A stretch of 64,000 bases of DNA from positions 35,058,443 through 35,122,442 of the forward strand of contig NC_083571.1 in NCBI RefSeq assembly GCF_027579695.1. Direction: 5' to 3'. This DNA comes from Neoarius graeffei. Lineage: Eukaryota > Chordata > Actinopteri > Siluriformes > Ariidae. Below are positions 48,401-56,164 of the stretch, one piece after another. The position numbers were made by a program, and so were the translations under genes. Numbering within the stretch: the first letter of the stretch is position 1; the number at the start of each line of letters is the position of its first letter. The notes under the pieces were generated by a model. The model was not told where the DNA came from. It searched no databases and saw only the letters and a list, made by a program, of their open reading frames with translations.

Positions 48401-49486
48401 GACTAAATTGACCGTAGGTGTGAATGTGAGTGTGAATGGTTGTCTGTGTCTATGTGTCAGCCCTGTGATGACCTGGCGACTTGTCCAGGGTGTACCCCGC
48501 CTTTCACCCGTAGGCAGCTGGGATAGGCTCCAGCTTGCCTGCGACCCTGTAGGACAGGATTAAGCAGGTAGAGATGATGAGATGAGATTGTGTTTATATT
48601 TTGAATCTGAAATCTCATCATGTTTTAAGTAAATTTTTGGATTTGTTGGTGATTTGCAGCGTCTGTTTATGATGTCCATTTAGCCAAAGGGTTGGGGCGC
48701 ACAAACTTTTGCACTCGTTTGTATTGTTGTTTTTTGGGGGGGGTTTTTGGCCTTTTTTTTTTTTAAATATTCAACACAGACAAACTGATACCAGCGTTTT
48801 TTAGAGGCTTCAGTCTGTAAACAGGGAAAAAAAAAAAGTCATCAAACCCCCAGTCTGTGAACAGTTGATGAAATGAAATAAACAAATGAATGATCTAAAA
48901 CTCCTTATATACAACGTGCAGCAAGTTCTGCTGAGGTGTGACTGTAACTCATACATTTATAAATGTAGTTGTTGACCTGATGGTGTTGTGTTGATGGACG
49001 ACAGGAAGAAGTTTCAGAGCTTCCAGGACAGGAAGTTGAGGGTGAACGAGGACGACAGCGGCATGTTGAAGAAAGCCAGGACTGAGGGCAAATTCCACGA
49101 GGCTTTACTCGACAGGTCACAGACACTTCATACGGTTTAAATTTTATTCATCATAACACATCAGGATGGGAGGTTTTTTAGCAATTTACTTCAGCAAACG
49201 TATTTCCTCAGCATGTTTCCGTGGAAATACCAGAACTGTCGCAGAATTCTGGGATGGCTTTCTCAGAAAACAAAAACTTGGTCTCTTTCAGAACTCGTGA
49301 GGCTTAATAAAAAGCTTCCTGTGAGATTTTAACAATGTTGTGAGCTATATTATATGCATACAGTATAGATTTATCAGATGTTGATGTTGCTTGATCTTTC
49401 CATGGAGTACTTTCTCCTGAATTACAGCTCGTGTCTTTCTTCCTCACAGGAGATCCAAGATGAAAGCTGATCGATACTGCAAGTGA
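17784..49486 (+). CDS. frg1: FRG1 (FSHD region gene 1 protein), nine coding exons
   Basis: FRG1 is a conserved nuclear and nucleolar protein linked to pre-mRNA splicing complexes and actin bundling. Exons: 17784-17845, 18066-18130, 25723-25848, 33488-33545, 47054-47168, 47333-47437, 47963-48054, 49005-49115, 49450-49486. Every junction is GT/AG and all phases match; total 771 nt, 256 residues (human 258). The N-terminus opens [16 protein letters not shown], followed by a Lys-rich nuclear signal ([11 protein letters not shown]). A beta-trefoil, fascin-like core follows, with [37 protein letters not shown] and REQWEPVFQ. The C-terminus ends KADRYCK. The frame is intact, so the gene looks functional. 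Introns 2, 3 and 4 are inflated by transposons; introns 1 and 5-8 are 0.16-0.95 kb. Confidence 0.97.
18066..18130 (+). CDS. frg1: FRG1 exon 2
   Basis: Acceptor TTTTTCAG. Encodes the Lys/Arg-rich nuclear localisation stretch ([17 protein letters not shown]) and DIVG. Donor GTATGA, phase 1. Followed by the 7.6-kb intron 2. Confidence 0.96.
18519..19753. mobile_element. Non-autonomous hAT element (1235 bp), perfect 8-bp duplication
   Basis: Flanked by CCCAGATG at 18511-18518 and 19754-19761. Termini TAGGGCTGTGCGATA and its inverse. The same termini, with another 8-bp duplication, bound the ZBED-like hAT at 28339-29792. No transposase frame is recognisable here. Confidence 0.92.
21157..21485 (+). 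pseudogene. hAT transposase N-terminus (zinc finger), broken
   Basis: Starts [19 protein letters not shown], like N-termini of ZNF862-type hAT transposases. After stops and a frame change it continues with a CxxC...H finger ([20 protein letters not shown], then [11 protein letters not shown]). Multiple stops; the rest is absent. Confidence 0.65.
21491..23097 (-). mobile_element. Tc1-like transposon, copy A2 (1607 bp)
   Basis: TA on both sides (21489-21490, 23098-23099). TIRs start CAGTGGTGCTTGAAAGTTTG. Sister of copy A1 at 6161-7994 but without the MITE, so it gives the empty site for that insertion. Confidence 0.95.
21873..22747 (-). pseudogene. Tc1-like transposase (copy A2), two overlapping frames
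   Basis: N-terminal frame 22247-22747 ([40 protein letters not shown]) overlaps the C-terminal frame 21873-22298 ([52 protein letters not shown]) with a frameshift between. The first catalytic position reads WTEET where related elements have WTDET, a second inactivating change. Confidence 0.9.
23253..24602 (+). mobile_element. TTAA-target THAP element 2 (Kolobok-like), 1350 bp
   Basis: TTAA at 23249-23252 and 24603-24606; inverted termini start AGGTCATAGG on the left and AGGTCATAGGCAAGG on the right. A THAP exon lies at the left on plus. At the right, on minus, an acidic frame starts ATG at 24218 ([18 protein letters not shown], then an Asp/Ser run). Architecture parallels element 3 at 60479-62571. 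Confidence 0.85.
23518..23821 (+). pseudogene. THAP-domain exon of element 2
   Basis: Opens [20 protein letters not shown] (THAP C-x4-C) and FPREEER. A frame change leads to EWIVRVK, a TGA, then [14 protein letters not shown] (the CxxH half of the finger), LLESLGFSV and PDAVPTKFE, ending at a possible donor GTAAAC after 23821. All C2CH ligands are present but the frame is broken. Confidence 0.75.
24607..25035. other. Probable remnant of another TTAA-type element
   Basis: Directly after the TTAA that closes THAP element 2 the sequence begins AGGGCTGATGACACG, again an AG-starting terminus abutting TTAA. No matching right end was found. GC-richer sequence at 24755-24860 resembles the leader region of the other elements. 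Weak. Confidence 0.3.
25650..25720 (+). repeat. (CT)n(GT)n microsatellite forming the FRG1 exon 3 polypyrimidine tract
   Basis: CT run at about 25650-25678, GT run at about 25679-25710, then TCTCTCTCTC directly before the AG acceptor at 25721-25722. Confidence 0.95.
25723..25848 (+). CDS. frg1: FRG1 exon 3
   Basis: 126 nt, phase 1 on both sides, so skipping it would keep the frame. Encodes [14 protein letters not shown] to GAPHTG, the start of the trefoil core. Its polypyrimidine tract is a (CT)n(GT)n microsatellite. Confidence 0.96.
25930..25959 (+). mobile_element. 30-bp tail-only SINE insertion with 12-bp duplication
   Basis: GGATAAAGCGGCTACAGC followed by TAATGAGATGAG, exactly the 3' tail of the SINE family, flanked by ATTTCTAACTCA at 25918-25929 and 25960-25971. 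An extreme 5' truncation of a target-primed insertion, 81 bp inside FRG1 intron 3. Confidence 0.9.
26089..27167 (+). mobile_element. DNA element remnant with SWIM/YqaJ-type frame
   Basis: Inverted termini TGACTTGCAACCACGTGA (left) and TGACTTGCGAGTGACGTCA (right, read inward), related to the element at 11934-12961. A plus-strand frame around 26196-26340 reads [22 protein letters not shown] and [10 protein letters not shown] across frames, resembling N-terminal regions of fish SWIM/YqaJ proteins. Broken by stops. Confidence 0.55.
27168..27679. other. No gene seen
   Basis: AT-rich intronic sequence with poly-A/T tracts. Confidence 0.6.
28339..29792 (+). mobile_element. hAT element, ZBED-like, internally deleted
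   Basis: Perfect 8-bp duplication TCCCTCTT at 28331-28338 and 29793-29800; termini TAGGGCTGTGCGAT and the inverse reading TAGGGCTGTGCCGAT. Only the middle of the transposase remains. Confidence 0.93.
28501..28999 (+). pseudogene. ZBED-like hAT transposase fragment
   Basis: Two successive frames. The first contains [36 protein letters not shown] and [15 protein letters not shown]; the second contains [27 protein letters not shown] and [11 protein letters not shown]. These match the order of catalytic-core segments in ZBED1/4-type hAT transposases. The N-terminal BED finger and C-terminal dimerisation region are missing. Confidence 0.85.
30790..31368 (+). pseudogene. LINE reverse transcriptase fragment
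   Basis: 192 codons: [16 protein letters not shown], catalytic [46 protein letters not shown] and FENCMD, then cut by the insertion. The frame upstream of 30778 is the same frame separated by one TGA. Confidence 0.88.
31359..32774 (+). mobile_element. Insertion inside the LINE, 12-bp inverted ends, with a finger-like ORF
   Basis: Ends CATGGATTAAAG and CTTTAATCCATG are exact inverted repeats and the LINE frame resumes after them. A 70-codon frame (32417-32629) contains [17 protein letters not shown], then [15 protein letters not shown], resembling a BED-like or related finger found before hAT-type transposases. True boundaries and target duplication are uncertain because the inverted ends overlap the target. 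Confidence 0.5.
33488..33545 (+). CDS. frg1: FRG1 exon 4
   Basis: Short exon (58 nt) encoding [19 protein letters not shown]. Acceptor TTTCTGCAG. Its donor AAG-GTACAC lies at the left edge of an 11.2-kb transposon: only the first three intron bases are host sequence. Confidence 0.96.
33566..33825. repeat. Left subterminal GGTACA array
   Basis: About twenty copies of GGTAC or GTACC in alternating orientation spaced 5-25 bp. GGTACC is palindromic, so each is a potential transposase-binding unit on either strand. The right end has a matching array. Confidence 0.88.
34239..35030. pseudogene. Two head-to-head Tc1-like transposase C-terminal fragments
   Basis: Minus strand 34239-34600 shows [18 protein letters not shown] and [17 protein letters not shown]; plus strand 34620-35030 shows the same region ([25 protein letters not shown]) with stops. 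Both correspond to the second Asp and final Glu region of a DD34E transposase. TIRs were not found. Confidence 0.75.
35034..35423 (-). pseudogene. CACTA transposase-like (tnp2-type) fragment
   Basis: A minus-strand frame of 129 residues containing [18 protein letters not shown] and [20 protein letters not shown]. The LPPDxMHDxxEG motif is characteristic of CACTA-type transposases seen in animals. A diverged copy of the same DNA lies at 35725-35940. No other transposase segment was recognised. Confidence 0.55.
36416..36446. repeat. (CA)n microsatellite
   Basis: CACACA run of about 30 bp next to the last recognised SAM-gene exon. Confidence 0.95.
36920..37014. mobile_element. Short palindromic MITE (TACCGTAT termini)
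   Basis: Starts TACCGTATCGACACGAATAT and ends with the inverse (ATATTCGGGCCAATACGGTA). About 95 bp, non-coding, between SAM-gene exons 7 and 8. Confidence 0.75.
38202..39804 (+). mobile_element. Tc1-like transposon, family B, copy 2 (1603 bp)
   Basis: TA on both sides (38200-38201, 39805-39806). TIRs start CAACCCCGATTCCAAAAAAG. Inserted in the intron between SAM-gene exons 5 and 6, in the orientation of FRG1. Provides the empty site for the insertion in copy 1. Confidence 0.95.
38563..39584 (+). pseudogene. Tc1-like transposase, family B copy 2, complete catalytic core
   Basis: The frame 38721-39584 (287 codons) has all three catalytic residues: Asp in LWSDESKC, Asp in [12 protein letters not shown] and Glu in SPIENIW, with 34 residues between the last two (DD34E). 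It ends GDVSQW. The upstream helix-turn-helix region from ATG 38563 is broken by a stop (TGA at 38599-38601) and a frameshift near 38725, so the DNA-binding half is disconnected. Confidence 0.93.
39970..40656. mobile_element. PIF/Harbinger-type MITE (687 bp)
   Basis: TTA on both sides (39967-39969, 40657-40659) and perfect termini CGCCTTATTCACACCAG and inverse. Interior has GC-rich clusters of CCGCCGG and GCGGT. No transposase. A 3-bp TTA duplication is typical of PIF/Harbinger. Confidence 0.85.
41472..41845 (-). mobile_element. tRNA-derived SINE, minus strand
   Basis: Full-length copy flanked by TAGTAGTGAATT (41460-41471) and TAGTACTGAATT (41846-41857), one mismatch. Lies in the intron between SAM-gene exons 3 and 4. 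Confidence 0.92.
42944..43160. mobile_element. 217-bp CACTA-type MITE
   Basis: Starts CACTGTAAAAAGTGAC and ends TTTTTTTAGTG, flanked by TT; internal repeats of ACTGTAAA and TTTACAGT. CACTG/TAGTG ends with 2-bp duplication fit non-autonomous EnSpm/CACTA elements. Located in intron 1 of the SAM gene. Confidence 0.6.
43161..44416. other. Intron 1 of the SAM-type gene, no further gene seen
   Basis: Mixed sequence without recognised domain; short frames only. Confidence 0.5.
44614..44772. repeat. Right subterminal GGTACA array
   Basis: A dozen or so GGTAC/GTACC units leading to the right terminus at 44787, mirroring the left array. Confidence 0.88.
44892..45877. mobile_element. 986-bp near-perfect palindrome (foldback element) with TTAA ends
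   Basis: Two arms of 486 bp (44892-45377 and 45392-45877) around a 14-nt spacer. The long stretches I compared match base for base and the equal arm lengths exclude net indels. TTAA at 44888-44891 and 45878-45881; termini AGGGATAGTTCGGGA. The mirror-image arms create two almost identical 75-codon frames on opposite strands, not genes. Each inner end reads ATGGCTGAATCCTGA. Non-autonomous. Confidence 0.93.
45882..46614. other. AT-rich stretch with remnant acidic frame
   Basis: Contains (TTTA)n near 46148-46173 and poly-T. A short acidic frame near 46485-46585 ([20 protein letters not shown]) resembles TE-associated acidic leaders but is isolated. Confidence 0.4.
46615..46745 (+). mobile_element. 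Single-arm relative of the 986-bp palindrome
   Basis: Diverged, single-copy version of one palindrome arm beginning at ATGGCTGAATCCTGAATGAC and continuing through CCCTGCCATGGAAGTGCAC. It shows that the arm existed as a non-inverted sequence. Confidence 0.75.
46845..46988. mobile_element. 144-bp palindromic MITE just upstream of FRG1 exon 5
   Basis: Inverted arms TATTTGCCAGCT / GGTCCGTATGGTGAAATACC and their mirror. Ends 65 bp before the exon 5 acceptor. Confidence 0.8.
47054..47168 (+). CDS. frg1: FRG1 exon 5
   Basis: Encodes [17 protein letters not shown] and [11 protein letters not shown], the most conserved part of the trefoil core. Acceptor TTGTGCAG, donor GTGAGT, phase 0 end. Confidence 0.97.
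47333..47437 (+). CDS. frg1: FRG1 exon 6
   Basis: 35 codons, [20 protein letters not shown] to DEEMIK. Acceptor CCCCTGCAG, donor GTTCTT (weak but GT). Phase 0 on both sides. Confidence 0.95.
47963..48054 (+). CDS. frg1: FRG1 exon 7
   Basis: Encodes [19 protein letters not shown] and KSCEINY, phase 2 end, donor GTGAGT. Intron 7 holds a plus-strand SINE. Confidence 0.96.
48215..48586 (+). mobile_element. tRNA-derived SINE, plus strand, in FRG1 intron 7
   Basis: Flanked by ATTGTGTTTAT at 48204-48214 and 48587-48597. Same orientation as FRG1. Tail ends GATGATGAGATGAG. Confidence 0.92.
49005..49115 (+). CDS. frg1: FRG1 exon 8
   Basis: Encodes [19 protein letters not shown] and [13 protein letters not shown]. 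Acceptor GACGACAG, donor GTCACA. Phase 2 end. Confidence 0.95.
49450..49486 (+). CDS. frg1: FRG1 exon 9 (terminal coding exon)
   Basis: Encodes the conserved end [12 protein letters not shown] and TGA. Acceptor CTTCCTCACAG. Confidence 0.96.
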
Positions 49487-49606
49487 CGCAGGAAGAACCT
49501 TCCCATCGTTTTTTTTTTTTTTTTTTAATTAAGTTTAGTTTTATAATGTTTTGCATTATTTTTTTTTTTCTGTAAATTTGGCCAGTGTGATGTTATTGTG
49601 TTGTAT

Positions 49607-49612
49607 ATTAAA
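49607..49612 (+). terminator. frg1: FRG1 polyadenylation signal (ATTAAA)
   Basis: ATTAAA lies 121 bp after the stop codon, with T/GT-rich sequence downstream. The commonest variant of AATAAA; no better candidate lies closer. Confidence 0.65.
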
Positions 49613-49964
49613 CATTTTAACTGACCAGATTCAGCATTTCCAGCTGTTTGGTTTTTTGTTTGATTTATACAGGGCCTTACTTTAGGAATGTAATGTGTGA
49701 GGAAGAAAAAAGTAAGAAATGAAGGAAGGAAGTAATAAGTAACGGAGTAAATATGTTGGTAATTAATGTGTAAGTAAAGAATGATGTAAGTAATAAGAAA
49801 ATGTACGCATGCAAATACATAGTCATTAAGTTACTAACTAAATAGTAAACAATTAAGTAATAACTATAAATTAGTGAATAAATACATTAATTGAACCATT
49901 TCATTAAACCATGCTTTTTTAAATTAATAATAATAATAATAATAATAATAAATTAAACTTATAT

Positions 49965-50745
49965 AGGCAAGGCAAGTTTATTTATATAGCGCATTTCATA
50001 CACAGTGGCAGTTCAATGTGCTTTACAGAGGTAAAGGCAAAACAGTAAACAATAGAAAATAAAATTACATAAAATAAAGGGGGAAGAAGAGAGAAAAAAT
50101 AAGAATTAAACAATAGTAGAAATAAAATGAAGTAAAAGTTCAGTAAAAAACAGAATAAAATGGAATAAAAGTTAAGTAAAGTTTAAAACATGTAAAGATG
50201 ATATTTATCAGTTAGCAGAAAGCATCTGAGAACAGCTTGGTCTTTAGTCTAGATTTGAAGCTGCCAACAGCAGGAGCATTTTTGATGTCCTCTGGCAGTT
50301 GGTTCCATAGCTGTACTGCATAGTAGCTAAAAGCTGCTTCACCACACTTTGTTTTAACAACAGGTTTTACCGGTAAATTTTGCTGCTGCGATCTGGTAGA
50401 TCTGATTGGGTTAGGCCGCTGCAACATATCAGAGAGGTAATTGGGCCCTGCACCATTTAGAGATTTGTACACCAGCAGCAATGCTTTAAAGTCAGTTCTG
50501 TAGCTTACTGGAAGCCAGCGAAGGGACCTTAGAATTGGAGTAATATATATGGAGTATAGCACCTTTCTCACACCCATGGTCACTTTACAATTTAAAAAAA
50601 AAAACTCCACCAAAAGAGGGTCAGAATGTAATTCCTGTGGGGTAGGTGAAAGAGTTCCTCCCTTTAAAAACTGTCTAACGTTAAGAAATAATCCTGCAAA
50701 CCAATGCAAGAATGCCTTTAGTTGAACTTGATGCCAATAAACACT
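49965..50745 (-). mobile_element. L2-like LINE 3' end
   Basis: A minus-strand frame (50212-50709) contains PILRSLRWLPVSYRTDFKA, VYKSLNGAGPNYLSDML, and KCGEAAFSYYAVQLWNQLP. This is the usual C-terminal region of fish L2/CR1-like reverse transcriptases. Its 3' untranslated end is marked by the segment around GGCAAGTTTATTTATATAGC. Heavily 5' truncated. Confidence 0.88.
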
Positions 50746-51153
50746 GCTGTGATCCTTTTTTTGTTTGTGTTATTCATAAAATACTGATAAAAAAAGATTT
50801 TTTAATTGATTTCTTCTGTAGTTCTAAAGCATGTAGTGCAACAACAAAATGTACATGAACTGTACCTGCTGCAGAAACAGACGAGAACAGCTGCAATGCA
50901 GAGCAGCTGCATGGCTGCAAGTGATAAACAACAAATTATTATTAATAATAATAATAGTATGAAATTATAAGAAGCTATAAGACTGCAAATCATCTCTTAT
51001 TATCTAATGAGGAAATGGTGTATTAGTCTGTTTAGTCATGCTGGAGCTACATTGCTGTATATTAATATATTTCACGCATCACTTGCTATATGACTAAATA
51101 TTCTTGAATTAATTACAAGAATAAAATCTAACAGCTCAAGCTAGATTCCTTTT
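50746..51153. other. No gene seen
   Basis: AT-rich sequence; nothing recognised. Confidence 0.5.
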
Positions 51154-51159
51154 CCTGCA

Positions 51160-51470
51160 TATGGGGCGCCATTTAGATTTAACATTTAGATTTAACATTT
51201 ACTTTTAACATTTAGATTTAATTTTTATATTTATATTTAAATTTAACATATATATTTACATTTAGGTTTAACATTTAACATTTATTTGTAACATTTAACA
51301 TTTAGATATAACTATTTAAAATATCTCTAAGATGACAAATATTGTTATAAATGTGCAAAAAGGGGAGTCTGAAAAATTCACACCGTTTTTAAAACACTGT
51401 TTTCAGCTAAATGTGACAAAATGTTGCTGAAATTTTCAGCACGGACATGCTTTACAAACGGCGCCCCATA
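51160..51470. mobile_element. 311-bp MITE with 12-bp minisatellite core
   Basis: Termini TATGGGGCGCC and inverse, flanked by CCTGCA at 51154-51159 and 51471-51476 (the duplication may be longer because TA follows). The interior at 51171-51310 is an array of TTTAGATTTAACA-like units. Non-coding. Confidence 0.8.
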
Positions 51471-51753
51471 CCTGCATATATCTATGTACCTGGTTCGTTT
51501 AGTCTTTTCAATCCTTCTTTTTTTCTTCCAAGTAGACTCTGTCCACAGAGGAGGGAGGGGGTTTTGTGATCCTCCCTGGATAAAGTCCACTAAGACGAAA
51601 GAGGCGTGAAGACGACAAGCAAAATGGTTTTCTTGCTTTGTGATTGTTGCTTTTTTTTTAGAACTATTAAAACTATCCCTCTTCAGTATTGTATATTATA
51701 CAGTATACACTATAGTATTTACAGTACACCTATGGTATGATGCTATTATCATA

Positions 51754-53322
51754 CAACCCCAAATCAGAAAAAGCTGGGACGGTATGTTCAAGTAGAAATT
51801 GAAATTAAAACTGAAAACAATGATCTGTAAATGATCTTTGATCTGTATTGCACTCAAAACAGGACAAAAGCACATTATTTGATGATGTAGCTCATGGATT
51901 TTATTGTTGTTGTTGTTGTTGTTTTCAAAATAAACACAGTGTTTGAATTTTGATTCTTCCAACACATTTAAAAAAAAAAGTCGGGACAGTAAAGTATTGA
52001 CCACTTTATAATGTTGCCCTTCCTTCTCATAAGACTTTAAGGATGTTTAGGGACTGAAGATACCAAGTGATGAAGCGTTTCAGGTGTTATTTTGTCCCAT
52101 TCTTACTTCAAACAGGTCTTAAGGTGTGCAGCAGTACAGGGTCGTCATTGTCATATTTTTCATTTCTGAATTCACCACACATTCTCTATAGGGGACAGAG
52201 GAGACAAGCACCCTCTTCTTCCACAGCCATGCCTTTGGAATGTGTGCAGAATGTGGTTTTGCATTGTCTTTTTGAAATATCTCTGGAAAAGATGTCGTCT
52301 TGAAGGCAGCATATGTTGCTCCAAAATCTCAATATACTTTTCTGCATTAATGCTCCATCACAGAAGTGTAAGTTACCTTTGTAAAGGGTACTGATACAAC
52401 CCCATACCATGACAGACCCTGGCTTTTAGATTTGTTCCTGCTAACAGTCTGGATGGTCCTTTTGTTCTTTGGTCCTGAGCACATGGTATCCATTTCTTCC
52501 CCAAAAAAAGACCTGGAATACTGATTTGTCTGACCACAATACCACTGTGTGATGGTTCATCCCAGATGCTTCTGAGCCCCGAGAAGTCGACAGCAGAGAA
52601 ATCTTCTGGACACAGTTAACATAAGGCTTCCTTTATGTACAGTAAAGTTTTAACTGGCATTTGTGGATATAACTCCATATTGTAGTGTTTGACAAAGGTT
52701 TACCAAAGTAATCCTGAGCCCATGTGGTTATATCAGCTATAGATGAATTGCAGTTCTTGATGCAGTGTCATCTGAGGGATCGGAGGTCACAGGTGTTCAG
52801 CTTAGGCTTGTGCCCTTGCCCTTTACACACTGAAATTCCTCCAGATTCCTTGAATCATTTAATGATATTTTGCACCATCGAGAGTGAAATATCCAAATCC
52901 CTTCCTATCTTTCTTTGAGTAACACTGTTTTAAAACATTTCAGTAATTTTCTCATGCATTTTTTTGACAAACTGGAGATTCTCGGCCCATCTTTGCAGCT
53001 CAGAGACTAGACCTGTCCTGTAATCATGATTACAGTCACCTGTTGACATCACCTGTTTCAAATCACATCATTATTTCATTGTTTTACTTCATTACTAGCC
53101 CTAAATTGCCCTCATCCCAACTTTTTTTGGAATGTGTTGCACGTCTGAAACGCAGGAATGGACGTATATTAACAAATGAAATGAAGTTGAACAACAAAAC
53201 ATAAAATATCTTGGGTTCATTCTGTCTGCAATGAAAGAAAAGTCAAAGTACATTTAGAAATCACTGCTTTCTTTTTTATTTGCATTTTCCATACTGTCCC
53301 ACCTTTTTCTGATTTGCGGTTG
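51754..53322 (-). mobile_element. Tc1-like transposon, third family, decayed
   Basis: TA at 51752-51753 and 53323-53324; TIRs start CAACCCCAAATCAGAAAAAG on the left and CAACCGCAAATCAGAAAAAG on the right. 1569 bp. Minus-strand transposase traces (MVWGCISTLYKGNLHFCDGA and others) are scattered across frames. Distantly related to family B by its termini. Confidence 0.9.
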
Positions 53323-53354
53323 TAAACAGTATGGCACTATTATCATACTATCAC

Positions 53355-53680
53355 TGCAGAACGTGGTGAAAATCGCCCAGCATGTCGTGGGAACCTCACT
53401 TCCTACTATTGAGGACATCTACAGGAAGCGATGTCTCAGGAGAGCCATAAACATCAACAAAGACTCCTGCCACCCAGCACACAAACTGTTCACTCTCTTG
53501 CCCTCTGGAAGGCACTGCAGGAGCCTTCGGACCAAAACCACCAGGTTCAGGTACAGTTTTTTTTTTCCTTCAGCTGTTTCACTGCTGAACTCTGCTCCCC
53601 GAAGGCTCCCCCTCACACACACACACACACACACGCTCACCAACCCTCCCGACCAAACTGAATTGACTTGAAATGACTTC
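53355..53680 (+). mobile_element. LINE (L2/Rex1-like) C-terminal fragment
   Basis: A plus-strand frame contains LPTIEDIYRKRCLRRAININ, HPAHKLFTLLPSGRHCRSLR and FFPSAVSLLNS, a known C-terminal region of fish non-LTR elements. Followed by a (CA)n run at about 53613-53633. Confidence 0.75.
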
Positions 53681-53763
53681 ACTGCACTATCATCATTTGT
53701 ACTATTGTTTATTCATACCGCATTTTGTATATACTGCAAATATCTATATCATATTATACCATT

Positions 53764-54134
53764 GGGTGGCACGGTGGTGTAGTGGTTAGCACTGTCGCCT
53801 CACAGCAAGAAGGTTCTGGGTTCAAGCCCAGCAGCCAACAGGGGCCTTTCTGTGTGGAGTTTGCATGTTCTTCCCATGTCTGCATGGGTTTCCTCCAGGT
53901 GCTCTGGTTTCCCTCACAGTCCAAAGACATGCAAGTTTTGCTAATTAGTGGCTCTAAATTGACCGTAGGTGTGAATGTGAGTTTGAATGGTTGTTTGTCT
54001 CTGTGTCAGCCCTGCGATAACCTGGCGACTTGTCTAGAGTGTACCCCGCCTCTCACCCACAGTCAGCTGGGATAGGCTCCAGCTTGCCTGCGACCCTGTA
54101 GAACAGGATAAGCGGCTACAGACGATGGATGGAT
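53764..54134 (+). mobile_element. tRNA-derived SINE, plus strand, diverged
   Basis: Head, core and a GGATAAGCGGCTACAGACGATGG-type tail of the main family with many substitutions. A hAT-like element begins directly after its tail. No clear duplication. Confidence 0.88.
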
Positions 54135-54747
54135 GCAGGGGTTAAATTGGGATTGGTTATGTGGGGGGGCTCTGCCTCGTACCCGCCCCTGCCCCCGCCG
54201 CCCTGCCCCAATATACTTTTTGGAAAATAACCCTCTTCAACTAACAATATGTATATCATATTGCACAGAGATATACACCTTATCTGTGTGTTGTAGGCCT
54301 ATGTGTGTCTTGTAGTGCCCCCCTACACATTATGGCAGTTTGAATGTAGATTGGTTGGCCAATGTAACAGATTGTACAGGTTGCTGTACATTGGTTTGAA
54401 GGAAATGATTAGTGGGGGGTCTGGGGGTCCTCCCCCAGAAGTTTTTTATTATCATACATGTTATTTGCTGAATTCTGGTGCATTTTAATAAGTTGTTAGC
54501 TGACTTTACAGAGGTAGGTTGAGCAATATCATGTTAAATCTTGTCACATGCCTACAGGTGAAAAATGTGAAGGAGAAATGTTCAGTGAGAAAATTTGAAG
54601 GCTTGCACAATCTTAAACCAAAACAGTTGATTTATTTTGGAGGATAAATGTTAAATATGCCAAAACACTGTCAGTCAAATTGTCAATCAAATATATTCAT
54701 GCAGTGAATGCAACCAAATACAAACAACACTATAACATTGGAAGCAT

Positions 54748-55009
54748 TTATTATTATTGTTATTATTATGTATTCAGTTATTTATTTGGCATGTGGTGCT
54801 TTTTGTATTGTCTAGAACATACATAAGATGAGCATATTATAGCAGCAAAATAGAAGCACAATCATTTGAATGCAGCAATTGCTGCATTCAAATGATTGTG
54901 CTTCTATTTTGCTGCTATAATATGCTCATCTTATGTATGTTCTAGACAATACAAAAAGCACCACATGCCAAATAAATAATTGAATACATAATAATAACAA
55001 TAATAATTA
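54748..55009. repeat. Palindrome with ~131-bp arms and no spacer
   Basis: Axis between 54878 and 54879 (GCAGCAATTGCTGC). Arms match with one mismatch noticed (CAGTT against CAATT). Confidence 0.9.
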
Positions 55010-55173
55010 CACTAATAATACACTAATAATATTAACAATAAATAATAATAAATTAACATTAAATGAAATATTAACAATAAATAATAAAACACTAATAATA
55101 TTAACAATACAGTGAACATAATCATTATCATATTTTTTATTATTAAAAACAAAATATCAAATAATACTGAAGA

Positions 55174-55298
55174 GGGGAAAAAAATAATACTGATCTAAAT
55201 ATGTTGTGTTTTTATTTTTAGACAGTATGTGTTTTGCTAAACACATACTGTCTAAAAATAAAAACACAACATATTTAGATCAGTATTATTTTTTCCCC
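55174..55298. repeat. Palindrome with ~60-bp arms and 4-nt loop
   Basis: Loop TGCT at 55235-55238; arms match apart from a 1-nt length difference in an A/T run. Confidence 0.9.
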
Positions 55299-55791
55299 TG
55301 GAAATTGAACTCGCCAAATGCACAGACAGTTCGTTCAAGCACCTCTGATGGATTAGGATCGTATGCAGGTAAAAGGGGAGACGGTGTACGGAGAAAATTA
55401 TAAACAAGTCACAACGCTGAAACACAAGCCCAAAAACCCGCCAACCACGACTTCTGATTTTTTTTTTAAAGCGAGCTCACAAAAAAAGAAACCCCAAAGT
55501 CGCTTATAAAAAGCGGAATTGGCAACCCACGCAGTGTTCCAGAAACCAGAATCTCTGATCGCAAGTTCTGTTCTAAATAGCTTTGACAGGTCGTCTTGTT
55601 ATCAGGAAAACTATGATCTATCTCATAAAAGTCATGGGTTTATTGATTAATAAAACGATATTTAATTATTCAGAACTGAAAATCGTGAAAAGGGTTTGTT
55701 GCTTTTGATGTGTGCGTGATCATATGCCATCCGCTCCGAGCTTATGTGCCGGGGCTCAGCCCCGGACAGCCCCGGCCCAATTTAACCCCTG

Positions 55792-56111
55792 ACTATGCCC
55801 TATCACTGTTGTTGATTTTAACATATTCTTCATCGCTAAACTTTTACTGTATCAGTTTATTGTGCAACTCAAATAGTTCATTCTCGTAACCTCTAGCACC
55901 AGGTCTTATGAAATACGATATCTCTTGGTTTCATGAACTAAAATGCATCTTTATCCCAAAAGAGCAGTGAAAGGAGACAGGAGATAGTTATATTGTGTAT
56001 AAACTGAATTTAATAAAATAGAGTGCACAAAAACATAAAAACACAATGTCATAAGTAGCAAACATACAGCATTACACACTGCTTTTAAAACGTTTCCAGA
56101 CAGTACAGTTG

Positions 56112-56164
<53 letters not shown>

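Larger units (their letters stand above)
54136..55791. mobile_element. hAT-like TIR element containing two palindromes
   Basis: Termini CAGGGGTTAAATTGG and exact inverse. No matching 8-bp flanks (GATGGATG, ACTATGCC). GC-rich blocks lie near both ends. The interior is AT-rich and holds palindromes at 54748-55009 and 55174-55298. No transposase recognised. Confidence 0.6.

Noticed and set aside
54136-55791. 8-bp target duplication for the CAGGGGTTAAATTGG element
   Set aside because: The flanks do not match, so the hAT assignment stays tentative.
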